64,000 bases of DNA from Hyphomicrobiales bacterium (GTDB lineage: Bacteria > Pseudomonadota > Alphaproteobacteria > Rhizobiales > Aestuariivirgaceae): contig JANYLQ010000044.1 in assembly GCA_025363755.1 (NCBI GenBank), forward strand, positions 17,406-81,405, read 5' to 3'. Positions 7,869-16,996 of this stretch are shown here, piece after piece. Positions within the stretch are counted from its first letter, which is position 1. The number at the start of each line of letters is the position of its first letter. The position numbers were made by a program, and so were the translations under genes. The notes under the pieces are model-generated. The model did not search any database and was not told the DNA's origin. It worked only from the letters and a program-made list of their open reading frames with translations.

Positions 7869-10465
7869 CAACGACTAAAACCACATGCCCCTATTGTGGT
7901 GTGGGTTGCGGCGTGCTGGCGACAAAGATTGGGGATGGAAAGGTTTCGGTTAAAGGAGATCCAGAACACCCAGCGAATTTTGGCAAGCTCTGTTCCAAAG
8001 GTTTAACACTGGCCGAGACGCTTGTGCCGCAGGGGCGTCTGACTTACCCAATGATTGCCAATGAACGTGTTTCGTGGGACGCGGCTATTGCACGTGTGGC
8101 GGAAAAATTTGCGACTACAATCCGGGATCATGGCCCAGACAGCGTGGCTTTCTATGTGTCGGGGCAATTGCTGACGGAAGACTATTACGTCGCCAACAAA
8201 CTGATGAAGGGGTTCATCGGCTCGGCCAATATCGATACCAATTCAAGACTATGTATGGCCTCAGCAGTGGCGGGCCATAAAAGGGCGTTTGGCGCAGATA
8301 TTGTGCCTTGCAATTATGAAGATTTGGAAGAGGCCGACTTGGTGGTGCTGGTAGGTTCCAATCTTGCTTGGTGTCACCCTATTCTGTTTCAACGCCTGCA
8401 AGCTGCGCGCGAAAAGCGTGGCACAAAACTTGTGGTGATTGATCCGCGCCGCACCGCCTCGGCCGAAGGTGCGGATTTATTTTTAGGGATTACGTCTGGC
8501 AGCGATGTTGCGCTTTTCAACGGCTTGCTCCGCCAGCTTTACTTACGCGGTGAATTTGATCCAGCATTTGTTTTTTCTCACACATCTGGCCTTAGCGAAG
8601 CGCTGTTGGCGTCGCGCGAATGGACGACTGAAGGCGTCGCGGCAGCAACCGGATTGAAACAGACGGATGTTGAGGCGTTTTATGCTTTGTTTGCAGCGCA
8701 TGAAAAAATCGTCACTGCCTTTTCCATGGGTGTCAATCAATCGGCATCAGGCACTGATAAAGTGAATGCCATTATAAATTGCCACCTGCTCACGGGGCGC
8801 ATTGGCAAGGCCGGAGCCGGTCCGTTTTCGATCACGGGTCAACCCAATGCCATGGGTGGCCGTGAAGTGGGCGGCATGGCCAATATGTTGGCTGCACATA
8901 TGGACATTGCCAATCCTGTTCACCGTGATGCCGTCCAGAAATTTTGGGCTTCACCACATATCCCAGAAAAAGAGGGTCTTAAAGCTGTCGATATGTTTCA
9001 GGCAGTGGGTGAAGACAAGATCAAAGCGCTTTGGATTATGGGCACAAATCCTGCTGTCAGCTTGCCAGATTCTGGTTCTATTGCAGCTGCATTGAAGCGC
9101 TGCGATTTCGTTGTTGTTTCCGATGTCATGGCGCAAACCGAAACAACGCAATATGCCCATGTACTTTTACCCGCTCAAGGCTGGGGCGAGAAGGATGGCA
9201 CAGTCACCAACTCAGAGCGTCGCATTTCACGGCAGCGCAGTTTTTTGGCACCCGAGGGTGAGGCACGCCCTGATTGGAAAATTATCTGTGATATTGCCGA
9301 GGCCATGGGATTTGACGGCTTTGGATACGAAGGCCCCGCAGAAATATTTGCAGAGCATGTGGGTCTTAGCGAAGTTCAAAATAACGGAACGCGGTTGCTT
9401 AATCTGGAGGACTGGAAAGGCCAAGATTTTGAAGCACTCATGCCTACTCAATGGGGTGGCAGGCGTCCGTTCGTTGATGGAATTTTTCAAACCCATGATG
9501 GTCGCGCACGCTTTGTGCCGACGCTTTTTAAGCCTGTGACGATTGATGAAGGCAAATACACGCTGAACACGGGGCGCATTCGTGATCAGTGGCACACCAT
9601 GACGCGCACTGGTCTGGTGCCGAAACTGTTTAGCCACCGTGCAGAGCCTTACATCGAAATATCACCTGCAGCGGCGACCAGCTTGGGTTTGCACCCTGCG
9701 GATTTGGCTGAGATTTCGGGCGAGCACGGAAAATCCATCGCCCGCATTTTGATCACCCAGACCGTCAGAGATGGAGATGTTTTCCAACCGATGCATTGGA
9801 CTTCTCAATTTGCATCGCAAGCTTTGGCCAATGGCAACACTTCACCAGCGGTTGATCCATTCAGTGGCCAGCCAGCGCTGAAATCATCGGCTGTCAGTAT
9901 CGCCAAAAAGGCAATCGCTTGGCATGGTTGTGGAATTGCGCTTGGCCCGCTGGAATTGCTCACATGCTATTGGGCCAAAGCGCCATTGCTGGAAGGATTT
10001 GCCTTTGAGTGCGCTGATGAAAAATTTCCAGCGGATTGGTTGGCATTTAGCGGGTCTTTGATGTCTTTGGAGGCAAGCGAAATCTCCACGGTATTAACAG
10101 GTGACCAAGCTTCCTTTCGCTGCGTTGCCCGAAAAAATGGAAAATTGATTTTTGCTTTCTTTGCGTCGGCCCAACCTGTTGAGGTAAGCCGCGCATGGCT
10201 GCACCAACAGCTTGGCAGTGACGTTCAATCGGTGCAGGTTCTGTCTGGCAGGCCAGCGGCAGGCGTGCTCGATCATGGCCCCATCATCTGTTCTTGCAAC
10301 GGCGTGGGGCGTAACTTGATCAAACGCGCGGTTTACGACACACACGGCGCAACACTAAGTGCGATTTGTGAAAAGACCAATGCAGGTATGGGCTGTGGTT
10401 CATGCAGGCCAGAGGTGCAAAGGATCATCACGGAAATCTCTGCTACGCGCATTGCAGCGGAATAG
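7865..10465 (+). CDS. nasA: Assimilatory nitrate reductase catalytic subunit (Mo-bisMGD)
   Basis: This 866-residue cytoplasmic molybdoenzyme of the DMSO-reductase superfamily reduces nitrate to nitrite. The N-terminal [4Fe-4S] site reads CPYCGVGCGV, followed by a further Cys in LCSKGL. Mo-bisMGD domains fill about residues 50-670 (GQPNAMGGREVGGMANML is a typical segment). A C-terminal BFD-like [2Fe-2S] domain (ICSCNGVGR ... GMGCGSCRPEV) probably receives electrons. No separate NasC-like electron-transfer subunit is encoded here, so the electron donor is unknown. It is the last gene of the operon and runs into the convergent gene at 10482 with a 16-base gap. Confidence 0.96.
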   Translation: MTTTKTTCPYCGVGCGVLATKIGDGKVSVKGDPEHPANFGKLCSKGLTLAETLVPQGRLTYPMIANERVSWDAAIARVAEKFATTIRDHGPDSVAFYVSGQLLTEDYYVANKLMKGFIGSANIDTNSRLCMASAVAGHKRAFGADIVPCNYEDLEEADLVVLVGSNLAWCHPILFQRLQAAREKRGTKLVVIDPRRTASAEGADLFLGITSGSDVALFNGLLRQLYLRGEFDPAFVFSHTSGLSEALLASREWTTEGVAAATGLKQTDVEAFYALFAAHEKIVTAFSMGVNQSASGTDKVNAIINCHLLTGRIGKAGAGPFSITGQPNAMGGREVGGMANMLAAHMDIANPVHRDAVQKFWASPHIPEKEGLKAVDMFQAVGEDKIKALWIMGTNPAVSLPDSGSIAAALKRCDFVVVSDVMAQTETTQYAHVLLPAQGWGEKDGTVTNSERRISRQRSFLAPEGEARPDWKIICDIAEAMGFDGFGYEGPAEIFAEHVGLSEVQNNGTRLLNLEDWKGQDFEALMPTQWGGRRPFVDGIFQTHDGRARFVPTLFKPVTIDEGKYTLNTGRIRDQWHTMTRTGLVPKLFSHRAEPYIEISPAAATSLGLHPADLAEISGEHGKSIARILITQTVRDGDVFQPMHWTSQFASQALANGNTSPAVDPFSGQPALKSSAVSIAKKAIAWHGCGIALGPLELLTCYWAKAPLLEGFAFECADEKFPADWLAFSGSLMSLEASEISTVLTGDQASFRCVARKNGKLIFAFFASAQPVEVSRAWLHQQLGSDVQSVQVLSGRPAAGVLDHGPIICSCNGVGRNLIKRAVYDTHGATLSAICEKTNAGMGCGSCRPEVQRIITEISATRIAAE

Positions 10466-10481
10466 TGCTTAAAAACTCGTT

Positions 10482-11705
10482 CTAAATAATCGCCTTTTCG
10501 ATAATCGGCTCGTTATTCATTATACGGTCGAAATGGAACGCCGTCAGATCAAGCGTTTTATATTTTCCGTAGGTCAACCACTCAGATGTGGCCCGACCCA
10601 TGGCGGGAGATTGTTGAAGTCCATGGCCTGAAAAACCGTTGAGGGAAATGAAATTGGAAATAACCGGGTGCGGGCCAGTGACGGCATTGTGGTCGAGCAC
10701 ATTTGAATCATAATGGCCCGTCCATTCGCTTGTCACTTTCACGGCGTCAAACTGCGGAATACGTGTGGCGATGGTTGGCCAAATATGATTTTCCCATAGC
10801 GAATGATCCATCGAAAAATCATCAGGATCAACAGCTGGATCAATTTCCGCATGGCCACCGCACATATATGTGCCGCCACCATTCTCCCGGACGTGTACGC
10901 CCGAAGGGTCAATCGTCAGAGGCAAATCCACTTCGAGTGGCTTATCGGCCTTGAAAATCCAAGTGTAGCGTTTGCGTGGCTCGATGGGCAGCGCAATGCC
11001 TGCCATTTTTGCGGTTAGTGCTGCGCGCGTGCCAGATGAATTGACAACGTGACCACAGCCAATAACTTCACCTGATTTTAGAATTACACTTTCGATCTTT
11101 GTTCCGTTGGCATTTTTTGCCATGCCAACAACTTCATTGGTCACATATTCAACGCCACGTTCGCGCGCCACACGCTTCCACCAATCAAACATTGTGGAAC
11201 CATCAAAGTAGCCTTCGTCGCGACGATTGATGCTGCCCAAAATGAGATCATCAGTATTATAGAATGGATAGGTGCTTTTGATTTCGTCGGCGGTCATCAA
11301 TTGCGTTGCGGCACCAGCGGCCAATTGCACTTTTTGGTTTTCACGCAAAATATTTGCAAAGCTTTCGGTATCGGCAAGGTACATATAACCAAAGGTGCGA
11401 ATTGAAAGCTCCGGTACGCGCTCGTCGCCGCCCATATATTTTCGCAGGTTTTTATAAAATTCTGCACCAAATTGCGAGATGCGCACATTGAGCTCAGTCG
11501 AGAACTGTTGCCTGATGCAAGAATTGCTCAGCGTGGTTGCGGCTTTTTCATAGGTCGGATCTTTCTCAACAACCAGGACTGTGCCTTTGAAATCTGGATT
11601 ATCTGTCAAAAACCATGCGGTTGATGAACCCATAATGGCGCCACCAATAATTACCACATCATAAGACTTGCGTGTAGGGCTGGTTGTCAACTTTAGCGCT
11701 TGCAT
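10482..11705 (-). CDS. FAD-dependent oxidoreductase, DAO (sarcosine oxidase/DadA-like) family
   Basis: This 407-residue flavoprotein has an N-terminal Rossmann FAD motif (DVVIIGGAIMGSSTAWFL, residues about 16-33) and the DAO fold. The C-terminal segment SLNGFSGHGLQQSPAMGR is the usual second FAD-contact region. Family members oxidise secondary amines or amino acids such as sarcosine, dimethylglycine or D-amino acids; the substrate here cannot be read from sequence. It overlaps the upstream GMC oxidoreductase gene by one base, so the two are co-transcribed and may act on consecutive steps of one catabolic route. Confidence 0.85.
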   Translation of the reverse strand: MQALKLTTSPTRKSYDVVIIGGAIMGSSTAWFLTDNPDFKGTVLVVEKDPTYEKAATTLSNSCIRQQFSTELNVRISQFGAEFYKNLRKYMGGDERVPELSIRTFGYMYLADTESFANILRENQKVQLAAGAATQLMTADEIKSTYPFYNTDDLILGSINRRDEGYFDGSTMFDWWKRVARERGVEYVTNEVVGMAKNANGTKIESVILKSGEVIGCGHVVNSSGTRAALTAKMAGIALPIEPRKRYTWIFKADKPLEVDLPLTIDPSGVHVRENGGGTYMCGGHAEIDPAVDPDDFSMDHSLWENHIWPTIATRIPQFDAVKVTSEWTGHYDSNVLDHNAVTGPHPVISNFISLNGFSGHGLQQSPAMGRATSEWLTYGKYKTLDLTAFHFDRIMNNEPIIEKAII

Positions 11706-13333
11706 TACAGCACTTCTCCAACATCATCGATCATCATTGTCATTGCAACATCAGCCAGCATCATTGTCGGTGCGTTGGTGTTTCCTGACGGAATAAACGG
11801 CATGGCCGAAGCATCAATCACCCGCAGGTTTTTTACGCCTCGCACTCTAAGATGATTGTCGAGAACAGCGGCAACATCACCATCCGGCCCCATGCGGCAT
11901 GTGCCGACCGGGTGCCAATTGGTTTTGACGGTACGGCGGCAATGTTCAGCCAATTCAGCATCACTTGTCACATTTTCACCGGGTAAAATTTCGTGGGTAA
12001 TGCGCGAAGCGATTGGATTTTCCTTCAATATCTCACGCGCATAACGCAGGCCAGCAATCTGCATGCGCAAGTCATCAGCTTCGGCCAAATAATTATTGTC
12101 GATGATCGGTTTGTCGAATGGGCTTGTTGAACGCAGCTTAACTGTTCCGCGTGATTTGGGGCGCAGCAAACAAGCGGTTAAGGTCACCCCATCCTGCGGC
12201 TTCACATTTTTGATATCGCCATCAAGATAGACCGAAGGCACACAATACATTTTAATTGTCGGACGTGGGCCGCCATCAGGATCGATATAAGCAGCCGCCT
12301 CAACGCCTGTGCTGGTCACAGGCCCGGTTTTGGTGAGGAGATATTGTAGGCCGTTCCAGATCGCGCGAAGCCCTTTGTCCTCTCCGTAATATCCATAATG
12401 GCCATTGGTTGCTGCTACCACTGGCACTTCATGGTGATCCTGTAAATTTTGACCAACCCCCGAAAGATCATGTTTCACTGTGATCCCCATTTCACGTAAA
12501 TGTTTGGCTTGGCCTATGCCCGATAGCATGAGAATTTTGGGTGAGTTGTATGAACCAGCGGCGAGTAAAACTTCGGCATCAGCGAAGGCTGAAAAATCTT
12601 CGCTGCCCTTTACAAAATCGACGCCCTTGCAAATTCCGTTTTGGATCATCAATTTCGAAACGGTGCATCCGGTTCTGATTGTCAAGCGACCGGTTTCTAG
12701 CGCTGGTTTCAAAAACGCTTCAATGCCGTCATAGCGGCGTTTTTGAAAAGTTGTGTATTGCATCGTGCCAACGCCGCGCTGAGTTGCCCCATTAAAATCT
12801 GCATTGTGCGGAATGCCCAATGCTTCGACAGATTTTACATAATCCTTGGTGATCTGGCATTGCCTTGCGGTACCCGAGACATAAAGCGGCCCGTTATTTC
12901 CGTGCCACTCGTCATGCAAATGCTGGTTATTTTCCATCGCCTTGAAATGCGGCAAAACATCTTTGTAAGCCCATCCGGAACCAGCACCTAGAAATTGGCC
13001 CCAATGATCATAGTCAGCAGCCTGACCTCGCGTATAAACCATGGCGTTTACTGATGTGCCGCCGCCCAAAATATTGGCCTGGCCAACGGCTGGTGCGCGG
13101 CCGTTCAAATGTTTTTGTGGAATGGGCTGATACATTTCAACGACCGGGCTGCCGCTGATACCCTTCATCCAGCCCGCTGGCATCGATAGCAGTTTAGCGG
13201 TCAGAAAATCTGGCCTTGCGGGGCCGCGTTCGAGCAGCAAGACGGTGGCCTTGGTGTCCTTGGTCAATCTCCAAGCCGCAACGCAAGCTGCCGAGCCACC
13301 GCCAACGATTATGTAGTCATATGAAACACTCAT
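11705..13333 (-). CDS. GMC-family FAD oxidoreductase (choline/alcohol dehydrogenase-like)
   Basis: This 542-residue protein has the GMC layout: a FAD-binding N-terminus (DYIIVGGGSAACVAAWRL), the GMC segment ILGGGTSVNAMVYTRG, and a C-terminus with the catalytic-His region NWHPVGTCRMG and the FAD contact SAMPFIPSGNTNAPTMM. It resembles BetA-type choline dehydrogenases, but GMC substrates range over alcohols, choline and polyethylene glycol, so no gene symbol is given. It forms an operon with the downstream DAO-type gene and is divergent from the SDR gene at 13415. Confidence 0.87.
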   Translation of the reverse strand: MSVSYDYIIVGGGSAACVAAWRLTKDTKATVLLLERGPARPDFLTAKLLSMPAGWMKGISGSPVVEMYQPIPQKHLNGRAPAVGQANILGGGTSVNAMVYTRGQAADYDHWGQFLGAGSGWAYKDVLPHFKAMENNQHLHDEWHGNNGPLYVSGTARQCQITKDYVKSVEALGIPHNADFNGATQRGVGTMQYTTFQKRRYDGIEAFLKPALETGRLTIRTGCTVSKLMIQNGICKGVDFVKGSEDFSAFADAEVLLAAGSYNSPKILMLSGIGQAKHLREMGITVKHDLSGVGQNLQDHHEVPVVAATNGHYGYYGEDKGLRAIWNGLQYLLTKTGPVTSTGVEAAAYIDPDGGPRPTIKMYCVPSVYLDGDIKNVKPQDGVTLTACLLRPKSRGTVKLRSTSPFDKPIIDNNYLAEADDLRMQIAGLRYAREILKENPIASRITHEILPGENVTSDAELAEHCRRTVKTNWHPVGTCRMGPDGDVAAVLDNHLRVRGVKNLRVIDASAMPFIPSGNTNAPTMMLADVAMTMMIDDVGEVL

Positions 13334-13414
13334 GCCCTAACTTATCACTGCGCATAAGAAAACTTGCAAGAGTGAAACTTTGTTTGTTAGGCTTCCAAAG
13401 AATGAGGTGGAAAC

Positions 13415-14188
13415 ATGTATCTCGAAAAATTCAAAATAAATGGCCGCAAAGCTGTAGTTACAGGCGGTGGGCGCGGCATTGGGCTTTGTTGCTCTGAAGC
13501 ATTGGCCGAGGCCGGAGCGTATGTCATCATCGCGGACCGCGACCCTGATATCGCGGCCAGCGGCTTGGCGCATTTGCAAACCAAGGGTTACAAAGCGCAG
13601 AGCGTCGTGATGGATGTGACCAATACGGAACAGGTCAACCACGTTGCTGATGCTCTGTTTAAACAACATGGGGCCATGGATATTCTGGTCAATTGCGCTG
13701 GCATTGCGCGCTCGGGCGTGAACGCTGAAGATGTACCGGACGAGCTTTGGCTTGATGTGAACAATGTCAACTACAATGGCACATTCTGGTGTTGCCGGGC
13801 CTTTGGTAAACAGATGTTGGAGAAAGGCAAAGGCAGCATTGTCAATATCGGTTCGATGTCAGGGATCATCGTCAATCGCCCGCAAAACCAATCCTATTAT
13901 AACGCGTCAAAGGCAGCCGTGCATCATCTTACAGCATCTTTGGGTGCTGAATGGGCGTCGCGGGGCGTGAGGGTTAATGCAGTTGCTCCCACTTATATTG
14001 AAACGCCGATGATTCACAGTTTGGAACTGGTCAAAGAAGCGATGAAGGATTGGCTGCGCGATACGCCGATGGGGCGCTTAGGTCAGCCGGACGAGATTGC
14101 CTCAGTTGTTCATTTTTTGGCGTCTGATGCGTCGAGCATTATGACGGGTGCAACCGTGGTTGCCGATGCTGGGTTTATTTGTTGGTGA
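13415..14188 (+). CDS. Short-chain dehydrogenase/reductase (SDR)
   Basis: This 257-residue classical SDR has the nucleotide motif TGGGRGIG, NCAG in the fourth strand, the catalytic Ser in NIGSMSG, and the YxxxK motif in YYNASKAAV. The C-terminus ends with TGATVVADAGFICW. It is an NAD(P)-dependent alcohol or polyol dehydrogenase; the substrate is unknown. ATG 13415 has AGGTGG about 5 bases upstream. It is transcribed divergently from the GMC/DAO operon across an 81-base gap, so a shared regulator and pathway are possible. Confidence 0.85.
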   Translation: MYLEKFKINGRKAVVTGGGRGIGLCCSEALAEAGAYVIIADRDPDIAASGLAHLQTKGYKAQSVVMDVTNTEQVNHVADALFKQHGAMDILVNCAGIARSGVNAEDVPDELWLDVNNVNYNGTFWCCRAFGKQMLEKGKGSIVNIGSMSGIIVNRPQNQSYYNASKAAVHHLTASLGAEWASRGVRVNAVAPTYIETPMIHSLELVKEAMKDWLRDTPMGRLGQPDEIASVVHFLASDASSIMTGATVVADAGFICW

Positions 14189-14229
14189 GAAGAGGCGGGT
14201 CGTCTGTTTTCAAACAAGTAATTCACGAT

Positions 14230-14304
14230 CGTCATTCCCGCGTAGGCGGGAATCTCTGTTTATTTCGTCCAAAAACGCAGGTCCCCGCTTTCGCGGGGAT
14301 GACG
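14230..14304. repeat. Palindromic interspersed repeat, copy A
   Basis: This 75-base element has two hairpins. The first is ATTCCCGC(GTAG)GCGGGAAT at 14234-14253. The second is CCCCGC(TTTC)GCGGGG at 14283-14298. The outer ends CGTCATTCCCGC and GCGGGGATGACG are inverted repeats of each other. A diverged second copy lies at 22023-22101. This layout resembles REP/BIME or MITE-like intergenic elements. It sits between the convergent SDR and deaminase genes and could also act as a terminator or RNA stabiliser. Confidence 0.8.
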
Positions 14305-14349
14305 GTTTAAGGTGAAATGGTGTTTTTCTGAAGCCACACCTGAGCCAAA

Positions 14350-14799
14350 TCAATCTTCAGCAATATCTTCAGCCCATAGTTCCGGCTTTTCCTTGATAAA
14401 GCGCGTCATCAAAGCGGTGCAATCGGAATCGCCTGCGATAATAACTTCCACGCCCTTAGAGCGCAAAAACTCTTCATTGCCCCCAAAGGTTTGGTTTTCG
14501 CCGATCACCACGCGCGGAATTCCAAATTGGATGATCGTGCCAGTGCACATCATGCAAGGGCTCAAACTGGTGTAAAGCGTAGTGTCGCGGTAGGTCTTTT
14601 GGCGGCCAGCTTTGCGCAGCGCGTCCATCTCGCCATGGGCAATTGGATCGCCGCCTTGCACACGCTGGTTGCGTCCTTGGCTCACGAGGGTCTCGCCACG
14701 CGCCAAAACTGAACCAATTGGGCAGCCGCCTTCATCAAAGCCCGCCTTGGCTTCATCATAGGCAATACGGAGGAATTTTTTATCAATGTCGTTTAGCAT
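14350..14799 (-). CDS. Cytosine deaminase-like zinc deaminase (yeast Fcy1 type)
   Basis: This 149-residue protein of the cytidine-deaminase superfamily has HGEMDA as the Zn/proton-shuttle motif and SPCMMCTG as the PCxxC motif. Several segments recall Saccharomyces Fcy1: LYTSLSPCMMCTG, the stretch IPRVVIGEN, the RSKGVEVII region, and the C-terminal FIKEKPELWAEDI. From memory the yeast protein ends FIDERPQDWFEDI. A free-base cytosine deaminase giving uracil and ammonia is therefore likely. ATG 14799 was chosen over the ORF-track start because AGGA lies about 7 bases upstream and the start then falls 8 bases after the upstream stop. Other small nucleobase substrates are possible. Confidence 0.75.
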   Translation of the reverse strand: MLNDIDKKFLRIAYDEAKAGFDEGGCPIGSVLARGETLVSQGRNQRVQGGDPIAHGEMDALRKAGRQKTYRDTTLYTSLSPCMMCTGTIIQFGIPRVVIGENQTFGGNEEFLRSKGVEVIIAGDSDCTALMTRFIKEKPELWAEDIAED

Positions 14800-14807
14800 A
14801 GGTGATC

Positions 14808-15308
14808 CTACTCTTTGCGGGCGTTCCAAAAATCATCCTGCAATTTTGCGGCCTCAACTTCAAGCATTGGCCCCACTATTTCTGTTGCTCTTTGGCCGGC
14901 TTCAAAAACAATGTGACATGGCAAATCCAAAGTTGGGTTTTCTTCATGGTCGCCCGTCTGTTCTTTCAGCGCCTTCTCGGTTTGTCCAAACACCACGCGG
15001 CCGATGCCCGCCCAATAGATGGCACCTGAACACATGGCGCAGGGCTCTGCGGATGTATAAAGTGTGCAACCTTGTAAAAATGCCACATCATATTTCTTAG
15101 CCGCGCGAGACGCCAAAATGCGTTCGGCATGAGCCGTCCGGTCACCGCCCTCAGAAGTGTAACCGTTGCCTTGCTCCATCAACACATTACCATCTGCGTC
15201 GGCCAGAACCGAACCGAAGGGATGATCACCCGATTCACGAGCGCGTTTGGCGACCTCAAAACTCAGCCGTAACAGTTTTTCATCTTCCGGTCGGTGTGAC
15301 TTTTCCAT
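14808..15308 (-). CDS. Nucleoside/guanine deaminase-like zinc deaminase
   Basis: This 166-residue member of the cytidine/deoxycytidylate deaminase fold has HAE in TAHAERIL and PCxxC in EPCAMCSGAI. The motif pattern fits the bacterial GuaD/TadA-related nucleoside deaminases. The C-terminus (VVGPMLEVEAAKLQDDFW-like) differs clearly from the neighbouring Fcy1-like protein, so these are not recent duplicates. Guanine or another purine is a plausible substrate but is not proven. ATG 15308 has AAGGA 8 bases upstream. It is the first gene of a two-gene operon, divergent from the BMP-type ABC importer. Confidence 0.78.
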   Translation of the reverse strand: MEKSHRPEDEKLLRLSFEVAKRARESGDHPFGSVLADADGNVLMEQGNGYTSEGGDRTAHAERILASRAAKKYDVAFLQGCTLYTSAEPCAMCSGAIYWAGIGRVVFGQTEKALKEQTGDHEENPTLDLPCHIVFEAGQRATEIVGPMLEVEAAKLQDDFWNARKE

Positions 15309-15466
15309 ATGCAGTTCCTTGGCAAAATTTAGGGCAACGCGTTAATAATTGTGCAGAAACCTTGAATTCTCGATTTTTGCCCAATTTTTTTTCAGGGTTT
15401 ACTTGCCTGTCATTTCCATTCTGCGCATAGTGCTTGAAAATCTGGTGAAAAGCCAGCGACGGGGAT

Positions 15467-16996
15467 GTGGATAAACGGATGACGGCGCACGGGCCTCTGC
15501 GGCTTGAATTGAGGGGGATTTCAAAGCAATTCCCTGGTGTCTTGGCCAATGATCACGTGAGTGTTCAGGTTGGCGCGGGTGAGATTCACGCATTGCTTGG
15601 CGAAAATGGTGCGGGCAAATCTACGCTCGTTAAAATGATTTACGGCATCATGCAGCCAGACCAGGGCGAGATTGTTTGGAACGGCGAAACTTTGCGCATC
15701 GCCTCTCCCAAAGCCGCACGCAAGCTGGGCATTGGCATGGTGTTTCAACATTTCTCGCTTTTTGAAGCCCTCACAGTGTTAGAAAATATCGCGCTTGGTT
15801 TAGATGCAAAAATTTCGCAGCGCGATCTTGAAACAGAAATTCGCAAAGTAATGGATCAATATGGTTTGAAGCTTGATCCGCAGCGAGTTGTGGCCACGCT
15901 CAGCGTGGGTGAACGCCAGCGCATTGAAATTGTGCGTGCGTTACTGCTCAATCCCAAGCTCCTGATCATGGATGAGCCGACTTCAGTTCTTACACCTCAG
16001 GAAGTCGAACAGTTGTTTGAAACTTTGCGCCAGCTTTCCGCTGGTGGATGCTCCATCCTTTATATTTCGCACAAGCTGCATGAAATTGTTGCCCTCTGTG
16101 AAACCGCTACAATTCTGCGCGGTGGCAAACTTGTGGCCACATGCGACCCGCGCAAGAAGACTTCGCGCGAAATGGCGGAGTTGATGATTGGAGCAAATCT
16201 TAAAGATGTTTCTAAAGCCCAGACTAGCACGTTTGGTGCGTCCAAGTTTGAAGTGAAGTCTTTGAGCATGCCAAAGCGCGGTGATTTCGGCGTGGCATTG
16301 CATGATATTAGTTTTGATGTTCGTGCGGGTGAAATTTATGGAATTGCCGGTGTTGCGGGTAATGGCCAAAATGAATTGCTTGAAGTTTTGAGTGGCGAAG
16401 TTGTTTCACAAAATTCAGGTTCAATATTGCTTGATGGTAAAGCGCTAGGACACATGGGGCCTTCTGATCGCCGTCAGTTGGGGCTTTGCTCGGTGCCTGA
16501 GGAACGCAATGGCCACGCGGCCGTTGGTGAATTCAATTTGACGGAGAATACGCTGCTCACAGCGCGGCAACGCAAAGGTCTGGTCGCAAATGGTATGATT
16601 GATGGCGGTAAGACCAGTGGATTTGCGGCCAGTGTGATCGAAAGTTTCAAAGTGAAAGCCCTTGGCCCCACATCTTTAGCGGGATCGCTTTCTGGCGGAA
16701 ACTTACAAAAATTCATCATGGGTCGCGAGATTTTGCAAGCGCCAGATGTGCTCATTGTGAGCCAACCCACATGGGGCGTTGATGCGGGTGCTGCCTCGGC
16801 CATTCGCCAAGCCATTGTAGACCTTGCGGCCAAGGGTTCGGCCATTGTCGTGATCAGTCAAGATTTGGACGAGCTTCTCGATTTGAGCGACACGATGAGC
16901 GTTATCAACCTTGGCCGCTTATCACCTCCGCGAAAAGTCGGCACAATATCGATAGAGGAAATAGGCCTGCTGATGGGTGGTGTGCATGCGCATTAA
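15467..16996 (+). CDS. ABC importer ATPase, nucleoside (BMP/NupO-YufO) type
   Basis: This ATPase of about 509 residues has two fused ABC domains. The first carries Walker A GENGAGKST, signature LSVGERQR and Walker B LLIMDEPTSVL. The second has the degenerate Walker A (GVAGNGQNELL), signature LSGGNLQKF and a degenerate Walker B (VLIVSQPTWGVD) usual for this family. With two permeases and a BMP lipoprotein-like binding protein it forms a simple-sugar/nucleoside importer. The start is a GTG; ATG 15479 would shorten the protein by four residues. Divergence from two base deaminases supports nucleosides or nucleobases as cargo. Confidence 0.88.
   Translation: MDKRMTAHGPLRLELRGISKQFPGVLANDHVSVQVGAGEIHALLGENGAGKSTLVKMIYGIMQPDQGEIVWNGETLRIASPKAARKLGIGMVFQHFSLFEALTVLENIALGLDAKISQRDLETEIRKVMDQYGLKLDPQRVVATLSVGERQRIEIVRALLLNPKLLIMDEPTSVLTPQEVEQLFETLRQLSAGGCSILYISHKLHEIVALCETATILRGGKLVATCDPRKKTSREMAELMIGANLKDVSKAQTSTFGASKFEVKSLSMPKRGDFGVALHDISFDVRAGEIYGIAGVAGNGQNELLEVLSGEVVSQNSGSILLDGKALGHMGPSDRRQLGLCSVPEERNGHAAVGEFNLTENTLLTARQRKGLVANGMIDGGKTSGFAASVIESFKVKALGPTSLAGSLSGGNLQKFIMGREILQAPDVLIVSQPTWGVDAGAASAIRQAIVDLAAKGSAIVVISQDLDELLDLSDTMSVINLGRLSPPRKVGTISIEEIGLLMGGVHAH

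Noticed and set aside
14808-15308. TadA tRNA adenosine deaminase
   Set aside because: The HAE and PCxxC motifs fit the superfamily, but the C-terminus and the operon with a cytosine deaminase-like gene and a nucleoside importer fit a free base or nucleoside deaminase better.
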